Shown here in pieces: positions 1 to 9,338 of a DNA stretch of 43,859 nt (its first letter is position 1; each line of letters begins with the position of its first letter). This stretch comes from Paratrimastix pyriformis. Taxonomy: Eukaryota > Preaxostyla > Paratrimastigidae. Under the pieces are notes generated by a model. That model saw nothing but the letters and a program-made list of their open reading frames with translations. It was not told the DNA's origin and did not search any database. The translations under genes and the position numbers were made by a program. The DNA lies in the NCBI GenBank assembly GCA_027972325.1, contig JAPMOS010000237.1, positions 1-43,859 of the forward strand, in the 5' to 3' direction.

Positions 1-420
1 AAAGTTAAGGATGAAGCCAAAGGCAAGCAAATCATAGAGTTCGGATTACGTCTGAAGATGTATTCATATGTCATAGAAGGTGATGAAGAGAAGCATGCCA
101 AATGCAAAGGTGTGAAGAAGTCAGCAATTAAACAGGAATTATCAAAGGCATGGACTGTTTGAACTCAGAATGTCTGGACAAACAGAATGATGAAGAGATT
201 GATGAAGATTGACGAAGAGATGAAGAAAAGAATGAAGAGATGGAGAAAAAGAATGATGAAGAGATTGATACATCCAAGGTGAAGTTCTGTGCAATTCAGC
301 AAATATCACCAACTCTATGCAGTATCAGTGAACAAGTTTGCATTGTGCTCTTATGATGATAAAAGGTATCTCAGAAACAAGACTGATAGTTACGCTTATG
401 GACATTGGATTAAAATGGAG
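1..420 (+). pseudogene. Polinton DNA polymerase B, C-terminal remnant
   Basis: This stretch matches the end of the copy B polymerase (about 36150-36590) almost base for base, apart from several small length differences. It holds only the region after the palm motifs, so it has no catalytic residues of its own. It is the tail of a protein-primed family B polymerase whose body lies left of the window. It is a broken fossil with several breaks. Confidence 0.85.
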
Positions 421-457
421 CAATCGAAGACTAAGAAATTTATCAGCGTTCATTATT

Positions 458-660
458 ATGGAACATATCAACAGTCAACATTTGACAAGATGAATGCTAA
501 ACTGACATCAATTGAACGCTCAATGAAAGACATAACTAACCTATTAGAGGCATTATTAGAAGAAACTGTTGTGTATGGAGAGTTACAGAAACAGTGCAGA
601 GCAAAGCAGGAGATACAATTTGGAAGCACCATCCGAAAATCAAAAATGAAAGTGACTTAA
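458..660 (+). pseudogene. small coiled-coil ORF, copy A version
   Basis: Counterpart of the intact 68-residue ORF at 36683-36889 in copy B. The DNA is nearly identical, including the helical, Leu/Glu-rich core (LLEALLEETVVYGEL). Function unknown. It lies between the polymerase and GIY-YIG genes in both copies. In copy A it looks broken (about two breaks). Confidence 0.6.
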
Positions 661-684
661 ATACAGTTGAAATATTATCTAATA

Positions 685-693
685 CTATAGTAA
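685..693 (+). promoter_or_regulatory. CTATAG promoter-like motif
   Basis: CTATAG at 685-690, three bases before the GIY-YIG start codon at 694. The same hexamer lies a short distance upstream of several genes in copies B and C (32714, 36920, 31403, 38989) and of the minus-strand gene at 12975. Promoter function is inferred from this recurrence only. Confidence 0.4.
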
Positions 694-1330
694 ATGAAAT
701 ACTACATATATAAGATAGTCAACACTGTTGAGCCGAATGAATTGTATATAGGTTCAACTAAGAACATCCGTTCGAGATGGCAGCATAAACACATGTCAAG
801 AGTGGATGCACACATATGCTTTACAGCAGAATGAGAGAGGTAGACAAGTCTACCATTGAAGAAATTGGAAGCAATTTGTGATTGTGAGAACATTAAAGAG
901 AAGAGAAATACATCAAAGAATACAGAAAAGGGATTCAAGATGTTGAACATGATTAAAGGCTGAACTGAAGATGAGCGCAAAGAATATCAACAGGAGAAAT
1001 ACAAGAAGACCCTTTGCAAAGATTTGTCGAACTATGCCGAGAGAATACAAGAAGAAGGAGAAATATGTGAAAGGAGCAAGGACTCCAATAGTGACAAATA
1101 AGGATGTACGAAACAATATACAAGTCACTATATGCATGCAGCATTGAAATTGAATCCAAACTGTTAAACAAACAGTGAGAGTTTACGTTTGATGACCTCG
1201 TATTTGAGTATGGAGAGTCAAAGAAGCTCTTACTCCACAACTCAGGAAGACATTGAACAGTTTGCAGTCATCAATTACCTACTTTAGGCATTTCAGCTAA
1301 GACGAACAAAGAGCAGTTGTCGATGTAAGC
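694..1330 (+). pseudogene. GIY-YIG endonuclease remnant
   Basis: This is the copy A counterpart of the open GIY-YIG gene at 36935-37690, with long runs of matching DNA from the start codon to the C-terminal region. The N-terminal YIYKIVN and LYIGSTKNI elements of the nuclease domain can be read. It is a broken fossil with many breaks, clearly more decayed than the copy B gene. It sits in the same place, after the polymerase. Confidence 0.8.
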
Positions 1331-2110
1331 AGATGAAAGAATGATCAGGGAACATAAATAGATACATTCGCAGTATCCACTGATTGTTTCATTGTCAATG
1401 TTACCATGAACTATGGCATGTTGATGACTTTAGATACATATGCACCAACCCACTGAAGGCTCAGTAAAGTGATGATGAAATAAATTTTCCAGCTCAAATT
1501 ATTTTATAAAAATGGCTTAAAGAATTATGAACATAGTAATTATGGAGTAGTACCACATAAAGGTGCTATTCTATCAACCATATACATAATGAATGGTAGC
1601 ACCATTCATTCGAATGCACATCTGTGCATTGCACAAGAAGCCGACTGAATGGTTGGATGTTTTGAGAAGCCATGCAGTGATTAAATAATGACGGGAACAC
1701 ATTCAGATATCAATTGTGTTTCGCAGCGTTGTTTTCTCATGAATTGAGCTTAGCATCAAATGAATTTTGTTCAAATAGAACCGGAAGCACTGATAAGCGC
1801 TAAAAAGTGTTTCGCAGGCTATCACTGAACAGAATACATCCATGGAATCATGTAAGTTGCTTAGAAGGCAAAGTACCACATGAAGAGTGTAACGGTAACA
1901 TAGTTTCAGTTACGTGTGAACTTACAGTTCATATCGTCCGTGCTTTTGCACGTCACTACGAACCCGGGATTTCAAGTGACCACAAATCCTTCCGCCCGAG
2001 TATCGTAGCGAACAACTATTGTTACAGCATTGCTTTTCAAGTGTCCTTTTAGCCTTTGCAGTGTTTAATATGTGGATGCTTAAGTTAAAGCAGCCACTCT
2101 ATTTTAACTT
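1331..2110. other. 780 bp with no counterpart in copy B
   Basis: In copy B the GIY-YIG stop and the zinc-ribbon start are only about 55 bp apart. Here they are separated by about 800 bp of intermediate-GC sequence. The longest open frame (1807-2052, 81 codons) shows no domain I recognise. At 1590-1637 there are two adjacent hairpins (arms AATGAATGGT/ACCATTCATT and GAATGCACA/TGTGCATTGC). I see no clear target-site duplication. It could be an insertion in A or a deletion in B. Confidence 0.5.
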
Positions 2111-2123
2111 TTGTTGTTTTGAT

Positions 2124-2149
2124 TTAATATAATCTATTGTTATATTAAT
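2124..2149. promoter_or_regulatory. inverted repeat upstream of zinc-ribbon gene
   Basis: TTAATATAA and TTATATTAA flank a 7-bp spacer and end just before the ATG at 2151. The same palindrome precedes the copy B gene (37718-37744). The position suits an operator or core promoter; this is an inference. Confidence 0.45.
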
Positions 2150-2150
2150 C

Positions 2151-2640
2151 ATGAAGGAGATGGATGAGAAAGCAGAGAAAACGTTTGATGCAGTTATCAT
2201 TGGACTTATATAGGCAGGAAGTTGAGAATGAGCCAAAAGAACCAGAATGGAAGTGTTGTGATAAACCCGATGCAGTTACAACACCAGAAGGTTTAAATGT
2301 CTGTCAGAACTGTGGATGTGTATTAGAGACGCCATTTGTATGTAATTTTCAGGAAGAGCGAGCAGCACGAAATAAGTCACATTATGTGCCATATAAACCA
2401 TCGAATTATTTCAACCAGGTGTTTAGCAAGGTGGTACATTATCAGATAGCACCAACAGTCAGGAAAGCATGAAGAGGCAGTTTGCTAAGATAAAAGACAG
2501 GTTAGCCATCAGTAAGTATAGAATGAATTACAAGTTCATCATATACAAATTATTACAGGCTAATGGTATTGAAGATAAGAAGTTATACAAAAGAATTTGT
2601 GTCAATCGAGAGTTCATAAAGAAGTGAGAAGAAGTGGAAT
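2151..2640 (+). pseudogene. zinc-ribbon gene, possibly VLTF3-like
   Basis: The N-terminal half encodes a Lys/Glu-rich lead and then a CC..., CQNCGC zinc-ribbon pattern, followed by HYVPYKPSNYF and a basic helical part. The pattern of a zinc ribbon followed by Y...HF-type and IP-type elements recalls the late transcription factor VLTF3 of nucleocytoplasmic large DNA viruses; a TFIIB-type ribbon is the alternative. The counterpart at 37746 is nearly identical where both survive. Copy A keeps the 3' half, which copy B loses to the insertion at 38114, but is broken (a few breaks). Confidence 0.6.
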
Positions 2641-2656
2641 GAGCTTAAATTAGGAG

Positions 2657-3570
2657 TTAAGCGGTGAGTGATTTCATCGACATAAGATTTGACACTTGAC
2701 GAAGCAATGTGCTTTTATCGAGGACTTTTGTATTGGTGATGATGCCGGAAATAGATGTAGCGATGTTAGATACAGTTTCAGATGCATCAGGAAGCATTAA
2801 ACTGAGTTCATACTTATTGGTTGACACGACAGTCTTATCATTCTTTACGACATACAGCTCGAAGTACCGGATGAACTTATAGATAATGTTGTTGTATTTC
2901 ACATTCATCACACAGATATCAATAATGTTGTTTGCTTTGATAGCTTGTAGTATTAAATCGTAGGTGATGCCATTATACTTATCATTTTGATATACAACGC
3001 TCCACATTTTGATAAAGCCGAGCCATTCATTTTCGAAATTTTGCATCCGTTCAGTCACCTTTTTCTTTAGGATACCCCAGCATGAATTGACAGATGATTC
3101 ATACTTGTTGATGTAACGTTTCATCTTTTGTATCTCATCGACGAGTCCACTATTTTGTGACATCACACGACAGATTCAACGAGCAGCTTATCGAGTTTGT
3201 ATTTAAACACCTCCTCAATGAATCCACCGAGTTCAGCCATGGAATCCACATCGTCATCGAACTGTAAGTCGCGCCCGGAATTGTTCAGAAGAGGGTAAAT
3301 CCATTTCATGTAACGCTCAAATGATTGGAAGATGACAGGTTGTTTGAACACATCAGACAGCTCATACCATTCTTTTTTAATGAACACAGTTTGTCCACTG
3401 TCGAATCTTATCTTCACGACATTCTGTGCTAAGCTTTCATCTTGTTTAGCAATAGCCTCATCATAAGGCGTAAGGATTACTTTGTTAGGGTGATGGAGCT
3501 CTTGAAGAGTATCATTTAGTTGAGTTTCATTAACAGTTTCAACTTTTCTGTGCATGGTTGTCAATACCAT
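2657..3570 (-). pseudogene. conserved Polinton protein 'PA' (unknown function)
   Basis: About 300 residues, no family I can name. The N-terminal half has a YMKWIYPLLNN segment followed by an acidic DDDVDSMAELGGFIEEVF stretch. The C-terminal half is rich in hydrophobic and helical segments. The gene at 18569 in the GC-rich element is a homologue: it shows FDKYIFPLLNG, then SEDVDTKRELGELVEEL, then YINAHEQS against YINKYESS here, and a similar C-terminus. Two replicators of different base composition thus share this gene, which suggests a core structural or replication role. It leads the minus-strand trio 2657-4910. About one break. Confidence 0.7.
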
Positions 3571-3584
3571 ACAAATAGAAATTC

Positions 3585-4373
3585 TTACTTTTTCCCTCCA
3601 CGTAACCGTGTTTTGGACCGTAAGTTGTATTCTTTTTGCGGTTGTGGATTATGAGCTTTTGGTTGTCTCTTGCCTTTTGCAGCACGCATTTGTTGTTTTG
3701 TCTCAGCGACTGTCTCATACTTTGAACCAAATATTTTAGTGACATTTCGACTCCCTTTAACGTGTGAAGCGACGTTGTACTCATGTTCCATATCAGCAAT
3801 CACAGCAGGACTCCAGTTAAAGATTTGGGCTTTCAACTCTCTATACATTTCAGGTGTAACACGAATAAAGTTCTGTTTAGCAAAAATTGTCGCGTTAAAG
3901 ACACGACTAGGAGCATATGGTCTTAGTTGTTTGATGGTTTCAATGATTTGAGTCCGTGAGTAGTTGTCTTTCATGTATTCATGAAAATTCCTTTCTTCTT
4001 CAAAGCGTTCCTCAGCCTTTGTTCGAGGTCGTACACGTTCTTTTCGTTCTTCTTCAGGCACTTCAGGTTCCTTCTCTCGAGGAAGTGAACTTTCATCGAA
4101 CTCAGGATTTCTCGACAGTGTTCCAATCAATGGGACCATGAAATCTTTGTTATACTTTTGTCTCAACATACATGCTTTTGCCACTTTTGCCATGAAAAGC
4201 AGTTCTGATTCACTCATCTGACATAATATACATTTGAAATTACTTTCCTTTTGTTTGTTCATATAGATAAAGCCGCCAACCACTAAGACAGCAGCAATAG
4301 CAATCAATGCAGTAGTGTTATCGGCAGTTTGTCCAATGTCGTGCTCTTCTTCATCTTTTGTGTGTTGATCCAC
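3585..4373 (-). CDS. membrane-anchored basic protein with C-terminal LRGG motif
   Basis: A 262-residue open frame, unknown family. Residues about 22-40 (NTTALIAIAAVLVVGGFIY) form one clear membrane segment after a short acidic N-terminus. A charged Glu/Arg-rich middle follows, then a Lys/Arg-rich tail ending in LRSKTRLRGGKK. LRGG followed by K fits the adenovirus-protease cleavage pattern (M/I/L)XGG-X, so the tail may be trimmed during particle maturation; that is inference. It lies 14 bp downstream of the next minus-strand gene's stop-side neighbour and looks co-transcribed with 4402-4910 and 2657-3570. Looks whole. Confidence 0.6.
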   Translation of the reverse strand: MDQHTKDEEEHDIGQTADNTTALIAIAAVLVVGGFIYMNKQKESNFKCILCQMSESELLFMAKVAKACMLRQKYNKDFMVPLIGTLSRNPEFDESSLPREKEPEVPEEERKERVRPRTKAEERFEEERNFHEYMKDNYSRTQIIETIKQLRPYAPSRVFNATIFAKQNFIRVTPEMYRELKAQIFNWSPAVIADMEHEYNVASHVKGSRNVTKIFGSKYETVAETKQQMRAAKGKRQPKAHNPQPQKEYNLRSKTRLRGGKK

Positions 4374-4401
4374 TTCAGAATATATTTCAGCTAATGAATC
4401 A

Positions 4402-4910
4402 TTAAACTTGTTTGTTATATAGTTGATTAGTAGCAGTTAAGTCGACATCTTCGAGGCATGATGAAGGAACAAAAGCATCATTAATAACTTGGAAGGAATT
4501 GACAACGTCGAAGGAGTTTCTAATGTTTTGCATCTGTTGGTTGACACGATTGACATCAACCACGTTCTTTAGCTTCTTAATCATGTCGAGCACGTTAAAG
4601 TTGGCGGTAAAGATACCGCCTTGGTTTTGCTTTTCTGATATCTTGTTAAGGATGTCGTTGAATGCAGATGTGGCAGATGTTGATTCCAGTATCGTTTTGC
4701 TATGATTTGGTTCTTTATGTCATTGGCAAATGATATCTTGACGTTTCTGATGTGAGCTATGTTACGAAAGATGATTTCATTCTTTGCATTAAGCACCACA
4801 TTGACTTGTTGCATTATGATGTTGGTTTCATTGACAGACAGATAGTTCAACAGGTCTTGCCTAATTGAGTTATAACTAATGTTTCCACCCATGTTGTATA
4901 CAGTACTCAT
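4402..4910 (-). pseudogene. Polinton protein of unknown function, Asn/Gln-rich
   Basis: Starts at the ATG at 4910 (MSTVYNMGGNI). The product is helical, with many Asn, Gln, Ile and Val residues and no recognised domain. It diverges from the gene at 4940 with only 29 bp between the start codons, so the promoters must overlap. It is first in the minus-strand trio. Looks broken (about one break). Confidence 0.5.
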
Positions 4911-4939
4911 CGAAAATTTCACCTTGTATAGCATTAAGA

Positions 4940-6085
4940 ATGATTCAGTGGAATTCATTGGATACAGAAAGTAAGTTCATCAATGCTTTTCAACAGAATA
5001 ATGTCAGTTACATCAGGTTGACGTTGAAAATGGACTTTATATCAAAACGTCGATATGACAATTTGATGAAGGTAGAAGGTGAGGACAGAAAGCGTGAGTT
5101 AAAGGCATTATATGCTAAGTTACGTGTTGAAATGCCATTACGTGGAGGGAGTAAAACGAGAGCCTTTTACAGTGATTTCACGGTGCCACAGGCATTAACT
5201 TTTGCACACTCCAACAACTTTGACTTTGATTCATATACTGAGTTTTTTCCGGCAATAGCTAAATCAACTACTGAGACACAGTTCCAAAAGTGTGTAAACT
5301 GTTCGAAGATCGAGTCATGTGCTAAGAATTGGGACTGTCTGAAAGACATTGAAGATTCAGCCCCTAAAGAGTTATCTGAATGTGAAAAAGGGGTTCAAAA
5401 CATTATCAAAATGAATGAATCATACCTAAAACAGATGGATGACTATTATGCTAAGTTTGACAAATGGAAAGATGAATACGACAAATGGTATTTTATGAAT
5501 GATTCGATTCAATACATCCATGCAACAATCACGGGCTTATGGAATATTGATTCGATTGCCTTCAGCCTGATGACTGATAAGGACAAATACATTGCATCAA
5601 CTATTAAGCAAAATGGACTCGATTTATCAAATCTTAATGTCCAATCATGTGAATGGAGTGAGTTAAACCGTCAGAACAAAACGGGTGAATTCATGATGAC
5701 ATTTTATTACAAGCCTGAGTACTTATCACAACGAATAGCACAGATTAATGTAAATAAGCCTGAGATGCCATCAAAACCGCAATGGGGTGACTTAGTTTGT
5801 GTTGATTGTCGTAATATAATCGATTGGAAGAATGTAGGCACATTAACAAATGTCCAAATACAACAACTTAATGAATGTGTTGTAAATGCTAAGAAGGAAA
5901 AAGATGAAAAACCGAGTCCTGTTGAACCAATTACACCTGTTGAACCAATTACGCCGGTTGAGCCGATTACACCTGTCGAACCAATTACTCCTGTCGAGCC
6001 TGTCACACCCGACACTGAATCTACTAATTACACACCATACCTATTGTTTGGTGCTGTCATATTTACATTAACATCGATCCTCTGA
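4940..6085 (+). CDS. C-terminally anchored surface-type protein with LRGG and PVEPIT repeats
   Basis: 381 residues, no family I recognise. Residues 67-70 are LRGG followed by SK, a good adenain-type cleavage pattern, so residues 1-70 could be a removable leader. The middle has about seven Cys (CVNCSKIESC, CDCLKD-type spacing) and aromatic-rich helices (YYAKFDKWKDEYDKWYF). Residues about 330-360 are tandem PVEPIT repeats, a rigid stalk-like linker. The last 18 residues (YLLFGAVIFTLTSIL) form a membrane anchor. The design is ectodomain, stalk and C-terminal anchor, as expected of a virion or surface protein. It is open throughout and followed 29 bp later by the gene at 6115. Confidence 0.65.
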   Translation: MIQWNSLDTESKFINAFQQNNVSYIRLTLKMDFISKRRYDNLMKVEGEDRKRELKALYAKLRVEMPLRGGSKTRAFYSDFTVPQALTFAHSNNFDFDSYTEFFPAIAKSTTETQFQKCVNCSKIESCAKNWDCLKDIEDSAPKELSECEKGVQNIIKMNESYLKQMDDYYAKFDKWKDEYDKWYFMNDSIQYIHATITGLWNIDSIAFSLMTDKDKYIASTIKQNGLDLSNLNVQSCEWSELNRQNKTGEFMMTFYYKPEYLSQRIAQINVNKPEMPSKPQWGDLVCVDCRNIIDWKNVGTLTNVQIQQLNECVVNAKKEKDEKPSPVEPITPVEPITPVEPITPVEPITPVEPVTPDTESTNYTPYLLFGAVIFTLTSIL

Positions 6086-6114
6086 AAATTTCTCGTGTAT
6101 TATTATTGAAGACA

Positions 6115-6966
6115 ATGGATACATCCAAGAAGCCACGTAAGTCAAAAGGTACACATCGACGAAGAGCTACACATTTTGATGATGAGACTGAGGAAATTGT
6201 AGCTATTTGTGCGGCTGTCATGTCAAAAATGTTTGGAGGTTCTGAACTCACCGATGCGGCGATACGCCAAAGGATGCACTACTACAAAGACGAGGATTCT
6301 TCTGAAGAAGAACCAATGCAAAATGATGAGAAATTGTTGGAAGAAATACGTGATATGCGCAAAGCCACAAAAGAAGAGAAAGAATTTTTACGTTACAGTG
6401 ACAACACTCTTCGAGAATATGCAATCGACGATATGATACATGCAGAGGATGACGATGACATTGATGCAAAACGAAGAGCTGAAGTTCTCGCTGGTATAGA
6501 GGCACGTGAAAAGCGGAGAGAAGAAATTATTGAAAGGAAGGACAAGCGTGCTGAAGAGCGCGCAAGAAGTTTTAGCTATTTACCTGAAAAGACTGAAGAG
6601 GAGGAAGATGAAGATGAAGATAGAATTGGAATAGGGCTACCTTCGCCTCCACCAATCATTCCATTACCTGCACCACCACCACTAATCATTCCATTACCTC
6701 TGCCACCACCAATCAGTCCAATACCTGCACCTATGTCGCCACCATTAGCATCTGTGTTGATGCCTGCTCCAACGTTGACTACACAACCACCGGATGACTT
6801 ATCTGGAGAAATACTTTTGAATCAGTTACGAGTGGATCGTTTAGCTGCTGATGAAAGCCGGAACAAGGCGAGAGAAGACCTCAATAAGCGTAGAGATGCT
6901 GTCATAACACGACAAATCACGTTATCACACAGTAAAAACAAACATCTTGCCGGTCCTGTAAGGTAA
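6115..6966 (+). CDS. charged, proline-rich protein of unknown function
   Basis: I chose the ATG at 6115 because the frame upstream opens only with TTG. About 283 residues: a basic N-terminus (KKPRKSKGTHRRR), a long Glu/Lys/Arg-rich helical middle, an acidic patch (EEEEDEDEDR), a stretch of PLPAPPP/PLPLPPP repeats (about residues 185-230), and a basic helical C-terminus. This build resembles scaffold or internal virion proteins, but I recognise no family. It probably shares a transcript with the gene at 4940. Confidence 0.55.
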   Translation: MDTSKKPRKSKGTHRRRATHFDDETEEIVAICAAVMSKMFGGSELTDAAIRQRMHYYKDEDSSEEEPMQNDEKLLEEIRDMRKATKEEKEFLRYSDNTLREYAIDDMIHAEDDDDIDAKRRAEVLAGIEAREKRREEIIERKDKRAEERARSFSYLPEKTEEEEDEDEDRIGIGLPSPPPIIPLPAPPPLIIPLPLPPPISPIPAPMSPPLASVLMPAPTLTTQPPDDLSGEILLNQLRVDRLAADESRNKAREDLNKRRDAVITRQITLSHSKNKHLAGPVR

Positions 6967-7081
6967 GATATGCATCTTTTTTTAACCATTTTGTTCACTT
7001 ATTCATATCTATTCATATCTATTCAGATATAAATAGGGATTGCTGTTTTACTTATTATAAAATCGAAATCAAATAGTTCTA
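6967..7081. other. convergent intergenic spacer with short direct repeats
   Basis: 115 bp between two converging genes. It holds a T7 run at 6976-6982 and two full copies of ATTCATATCT plus a variant (7003-7030). It may carry transcript ends for both genes; no polyadenylation signal is certain. Confidence 0.3.
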
Positions 7082-7876
7082 TTACGACGCTGTGGTAGTT
7101 GTGGTAGTTGCGGCTGCTGAAGATGTTGCCTCAACAGTTCCTGGTGCTAAAGGAAGGAGTCTTGCACCTGGATACAAAGGTCCTGGAGTTCCCTTGCGTT
7201 TTGGCACAATTCTGTTGAGAATGTTAGCTTCAGCTGCCATATTTGATTCGAAGAATTCTCTGAGTGCTTGAGGGTCACTTTCATTGAGATGCTGAATTTC
7301 CGCCGCGAGCCGTTTCATTTCATTTCTAAGTCCTATCACTATTTCTGATTGAGCGCCATAGGTCTTAACAAAGTTTGGTAGGGTTTCTTGGAACTTCTTG
7401 TATTTTGCCACGAGGGTTGCATATGTTAGAGCAACTTCATTTGTCTGCGCCTCTGCATAGAAGGGCTGAGTAATTTTAGTTCGTTCACGATAAATATTTC
7501 TTGCCGTGTCAAAGACTGCTTCGTCGATTGGAATCTTTTCGAACTGACTGACTGATCTGAGAAAGAGTCCATGAATCCCCGTCTCCGGCTTAGTTGGATC
7601 GTATGGATGTGCTTCCAATGCTATTGCCCAATAAGTATCTCCGGTCTTGTAGAATCTGTAAGTGCCGAGTTCAAAATCTTCATTTGCCTTGATTTCCGGC
7701 TGTGTTATGTACATTTGGTCTGGATTCAGCAAATTTGCTGACTTGCCTGCTTGCTGTATAGAGGAAATCATTGAGTTACCACCCATTTGTTGTGCCATTG
7801 ACTTGACAATGTAGTCTGCTTTCTTAGTCCATGATGATCCTCCTGTTGCACGAGATGAACGTTTTCGTTGAGACAT
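7082..7876 (-). CDS. Polinton protein of unknown function, possible minor virion protein
   Basis: 264 residues, open. The N-terminus is basic and Ser/Gly-rich (SQRKRSSRATGGSSW) and is followed by AQQMGGNSM, a second GG motif that only weakly fits a protease site. A mixed alpha/beta middle with several aromatic residues (ELGTYRFYKTGDTYWAIALE), a helical region and a Thr/Ala-rich tail follow. It is divergent from the gene at 7950 across a 73-bp AT-rich spacer. No family recognised. Confidence 0.5.
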   Translation of the reverse strand: MSQRKRSSRATGGSSWTKKADYIVKSMAQQMGGNSMISSIQQAGKSANLLNPDQMYITQPEIKANEDFELGTYRFYKTGDTYWAIALEAHPYDPTKPETGIHGLFLRSVSQFEKIPIDEAVFDTARNIYRERTKITQPFYAEAQTNEVALTYATLVAKYKKFQETLPNFVKTYGAQSEIVIGLRNEMKRLAAEIQHLNESDPQALREFFESNMAAEANILNRIVPKRKGTPGPLYPGARLLPLAPGTVEATSSAAATTTTTTAS

Positions 7877-7949
7877 TCGTTACTAATATAATTGATGGAG
7901 AAAAAAATACCCTGATAATTTTTCCCTGCTTATATTATTACATTCAACA
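7877..7949. promoter_or_regulatory. divergent AT-rich promoter region
   Basis: The 73 bp between divergent start codons contain ACTAATATAATT near the minus-strand gene and TTATATTATTAC near the plus-strand gene, both TATA-like and 15-30 bp from the ATGs. Inferred from position and composition only. Confidence 0.35.
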
Positions 7950-8228
7950 ATGAAAGTCAAAACTGCTACAGATGAGTCACCTGAGGTGCCTTCAGACCTG
8001 CCACTTGACACTAAGTTTCATATTGTTACTGTCCTCTTCGAAATAGCAAAATTTAAACCAAATCAATGTCGCACATGGTTAAAAAAGCATAAATTAGTAC
8101 CAATTAAACGGGTTCATAAAACTGCTACAGTCTTCAGATACAGAATACGAGAGACTCCATCCTTAGGCGTGTTCTTCACAAAAGACTTAGGAAATGGTAT
8201 TAAACTCGTGCTCCAAAAGCTCTCTTAA
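7950..8228 (+). CDS. small basic protein of unknown function
   Basis: 92 residues, open from ATG 7950. The compact basic core (RTWLKKHKLVPIKRVHKTATVFRYRIR) suggests nucleic-acid binding, for example a small winged or Arc-like fold, but I recognise no family. It is first in a plus-strand run of small genes leading to the fibre gene. Confidence 0.5.
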   Translation: MKVKTATDESPEVPSDLPLDTKFHIVTVLFEIAKFKPNQCRTWLKKHKLVPIKRVHKTATVFRYRIRETPSLGVFFTKDLGNGIKLVLQKLS

Positions 8229-8308
8229 TCTCAATCCACTCTAAATAACATGTTTACAGTCACTACATCAGTTGTAGGTTGTCCTGTTTCATCCAATATC
8301 GAATAGTC

Positions 8309-8794
8309 ATGGACCAAGAAAAATACAATGTGGCATTCTTCGCCGCAATGTCTGATGATGAACTGATGCAATTCAAAATTGACCTCTTTAAAGTTGTTGA
8401 TGCAAAAATGGATGAATCCTTTCACAGTAGCAAACATGTAACTGAAATGCTGCTTAAGACTGCTGATATAACTGAAAAGATAATGCCTAAATACCTTCAT
8501 GGTTATCGTGACTCATTGGAATGTTCTCAAGAGGAGATTCAAAAATGCCTCGATGAAATGATTAAGAATGGTGATATGGAAGGCTTATTAAAGTCTAAGA
8601 TGATGCAACCTAAGTATCAATTGATGATGATTCTCGGTGGAAACTTACTCGGACAAGTCAGTTCTAATATGAAAGCCGCTAAGTCTGTTGTCGTTAAAGC
8701 AAAAGAAACCCTCGACACTGTCCAAAAAAACTCACCCGTGTCGCAAACTGTATTACCACGTTCGGCTACATCGGAATCGGATGTCTTCTTCTAA
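8309..8794 (+). CDS. small helical protein of unknown function
   Basis: The start is placed at ATG 8309; the frame reaches back to 8279 only with TTG. About 161 residues, strongly helical, acidic at the N-terminus and Lys-rich in the middle. A hydrophobic LMMILGGNLLGQVSSNM stretch lies near residue 118. No domain recognised. Confidence 0.5.
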   Translation: MDQEKYNVAFFAAMSDDELMQFKIDLFKVVDAKMDESFHSSKHVTEMLLKTADITEKIMPKYLHGYRDSLECSQEEIQKCLDEMIKNGDMEGLLKSKMMQPKYQLMMILGGNLLGQVSSNMKAAKSVVVKAKETLDTVQKNSPVSQTVLPRSATSESDVFF

Positions 8795-8806
8795 TCACAA
8801 CTAAGT

Positions 8807-9274
8807 ATGTCTTCTTCTCCTAATTCTTATTTGTCCTTAATTTTTTTATCCATGAATAGTATTGAATCATTCATGGCTTCTGACACTAAATCTGCAATCG
8901 ACCTAAAAGACATCACCATCAAATCAATCAGTGGTGTCTCATTGTATTGGCTTATCACTAAAACTCTGTCACTGCGGAGTGATTATGCTGACTATCTAAA
9001 TGTCGGGCTGGCTGGAGCTGGTGGACTTACAATTGTGGCTCCTATTCTACAAAATCTCCTCGATGGAAGAGACCTGATGGCTGGATTATCATTCGACTCA
9101 ACCATGCTAAAGAATGCTCTCGTTGATGGTGGCATGTCAATGGCTGTGTATCTGGCTCTTCGTTTTGCATTCGGTTCAAAACTTGATGTGAGTCTGCTCA
9201 ATCGTTATGTAGGTGTAATTTGCTCTGTAATCGGCGGTGACATGATTCGTCCTTACATCCTCTCTAAGCTATAA
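8807..9274 (+). CDS. small membrane protein
   Basis: 155 residues starting 12 bp after the previous stop; a later ATG at 8852 is possible. Three hydrophobic segments (around YLSLIFLSMN, YLNVGLAGAGGLTIVAPIL and MAVYLALRF...VGVICSVIGG) suggest a multi-pass membrane protein. Small membrane genes are common in Polintons and virophages; no specific match. Confidence 0.5.
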   Translation: MSSSPNSYLSLIFLSMNSIESFMASDTKSAIDLKDITIKSISGVSLYWLITKTLSLRSDYADYLNVGLAGAGGLTIVAPILQNLLDGRDLMAGLSFDSTMLKNALVDGGMSMAVYLALRFAFGSKLDVSLLNRYVGVICSVIGGDMIRPYILSKL

Positions 9275-9338
9275 ACTTATCATCAATCAACACCTTAATC
9301 TTTTCATGTTTTTGTATTTTTCTATTGCGGTTATATAG

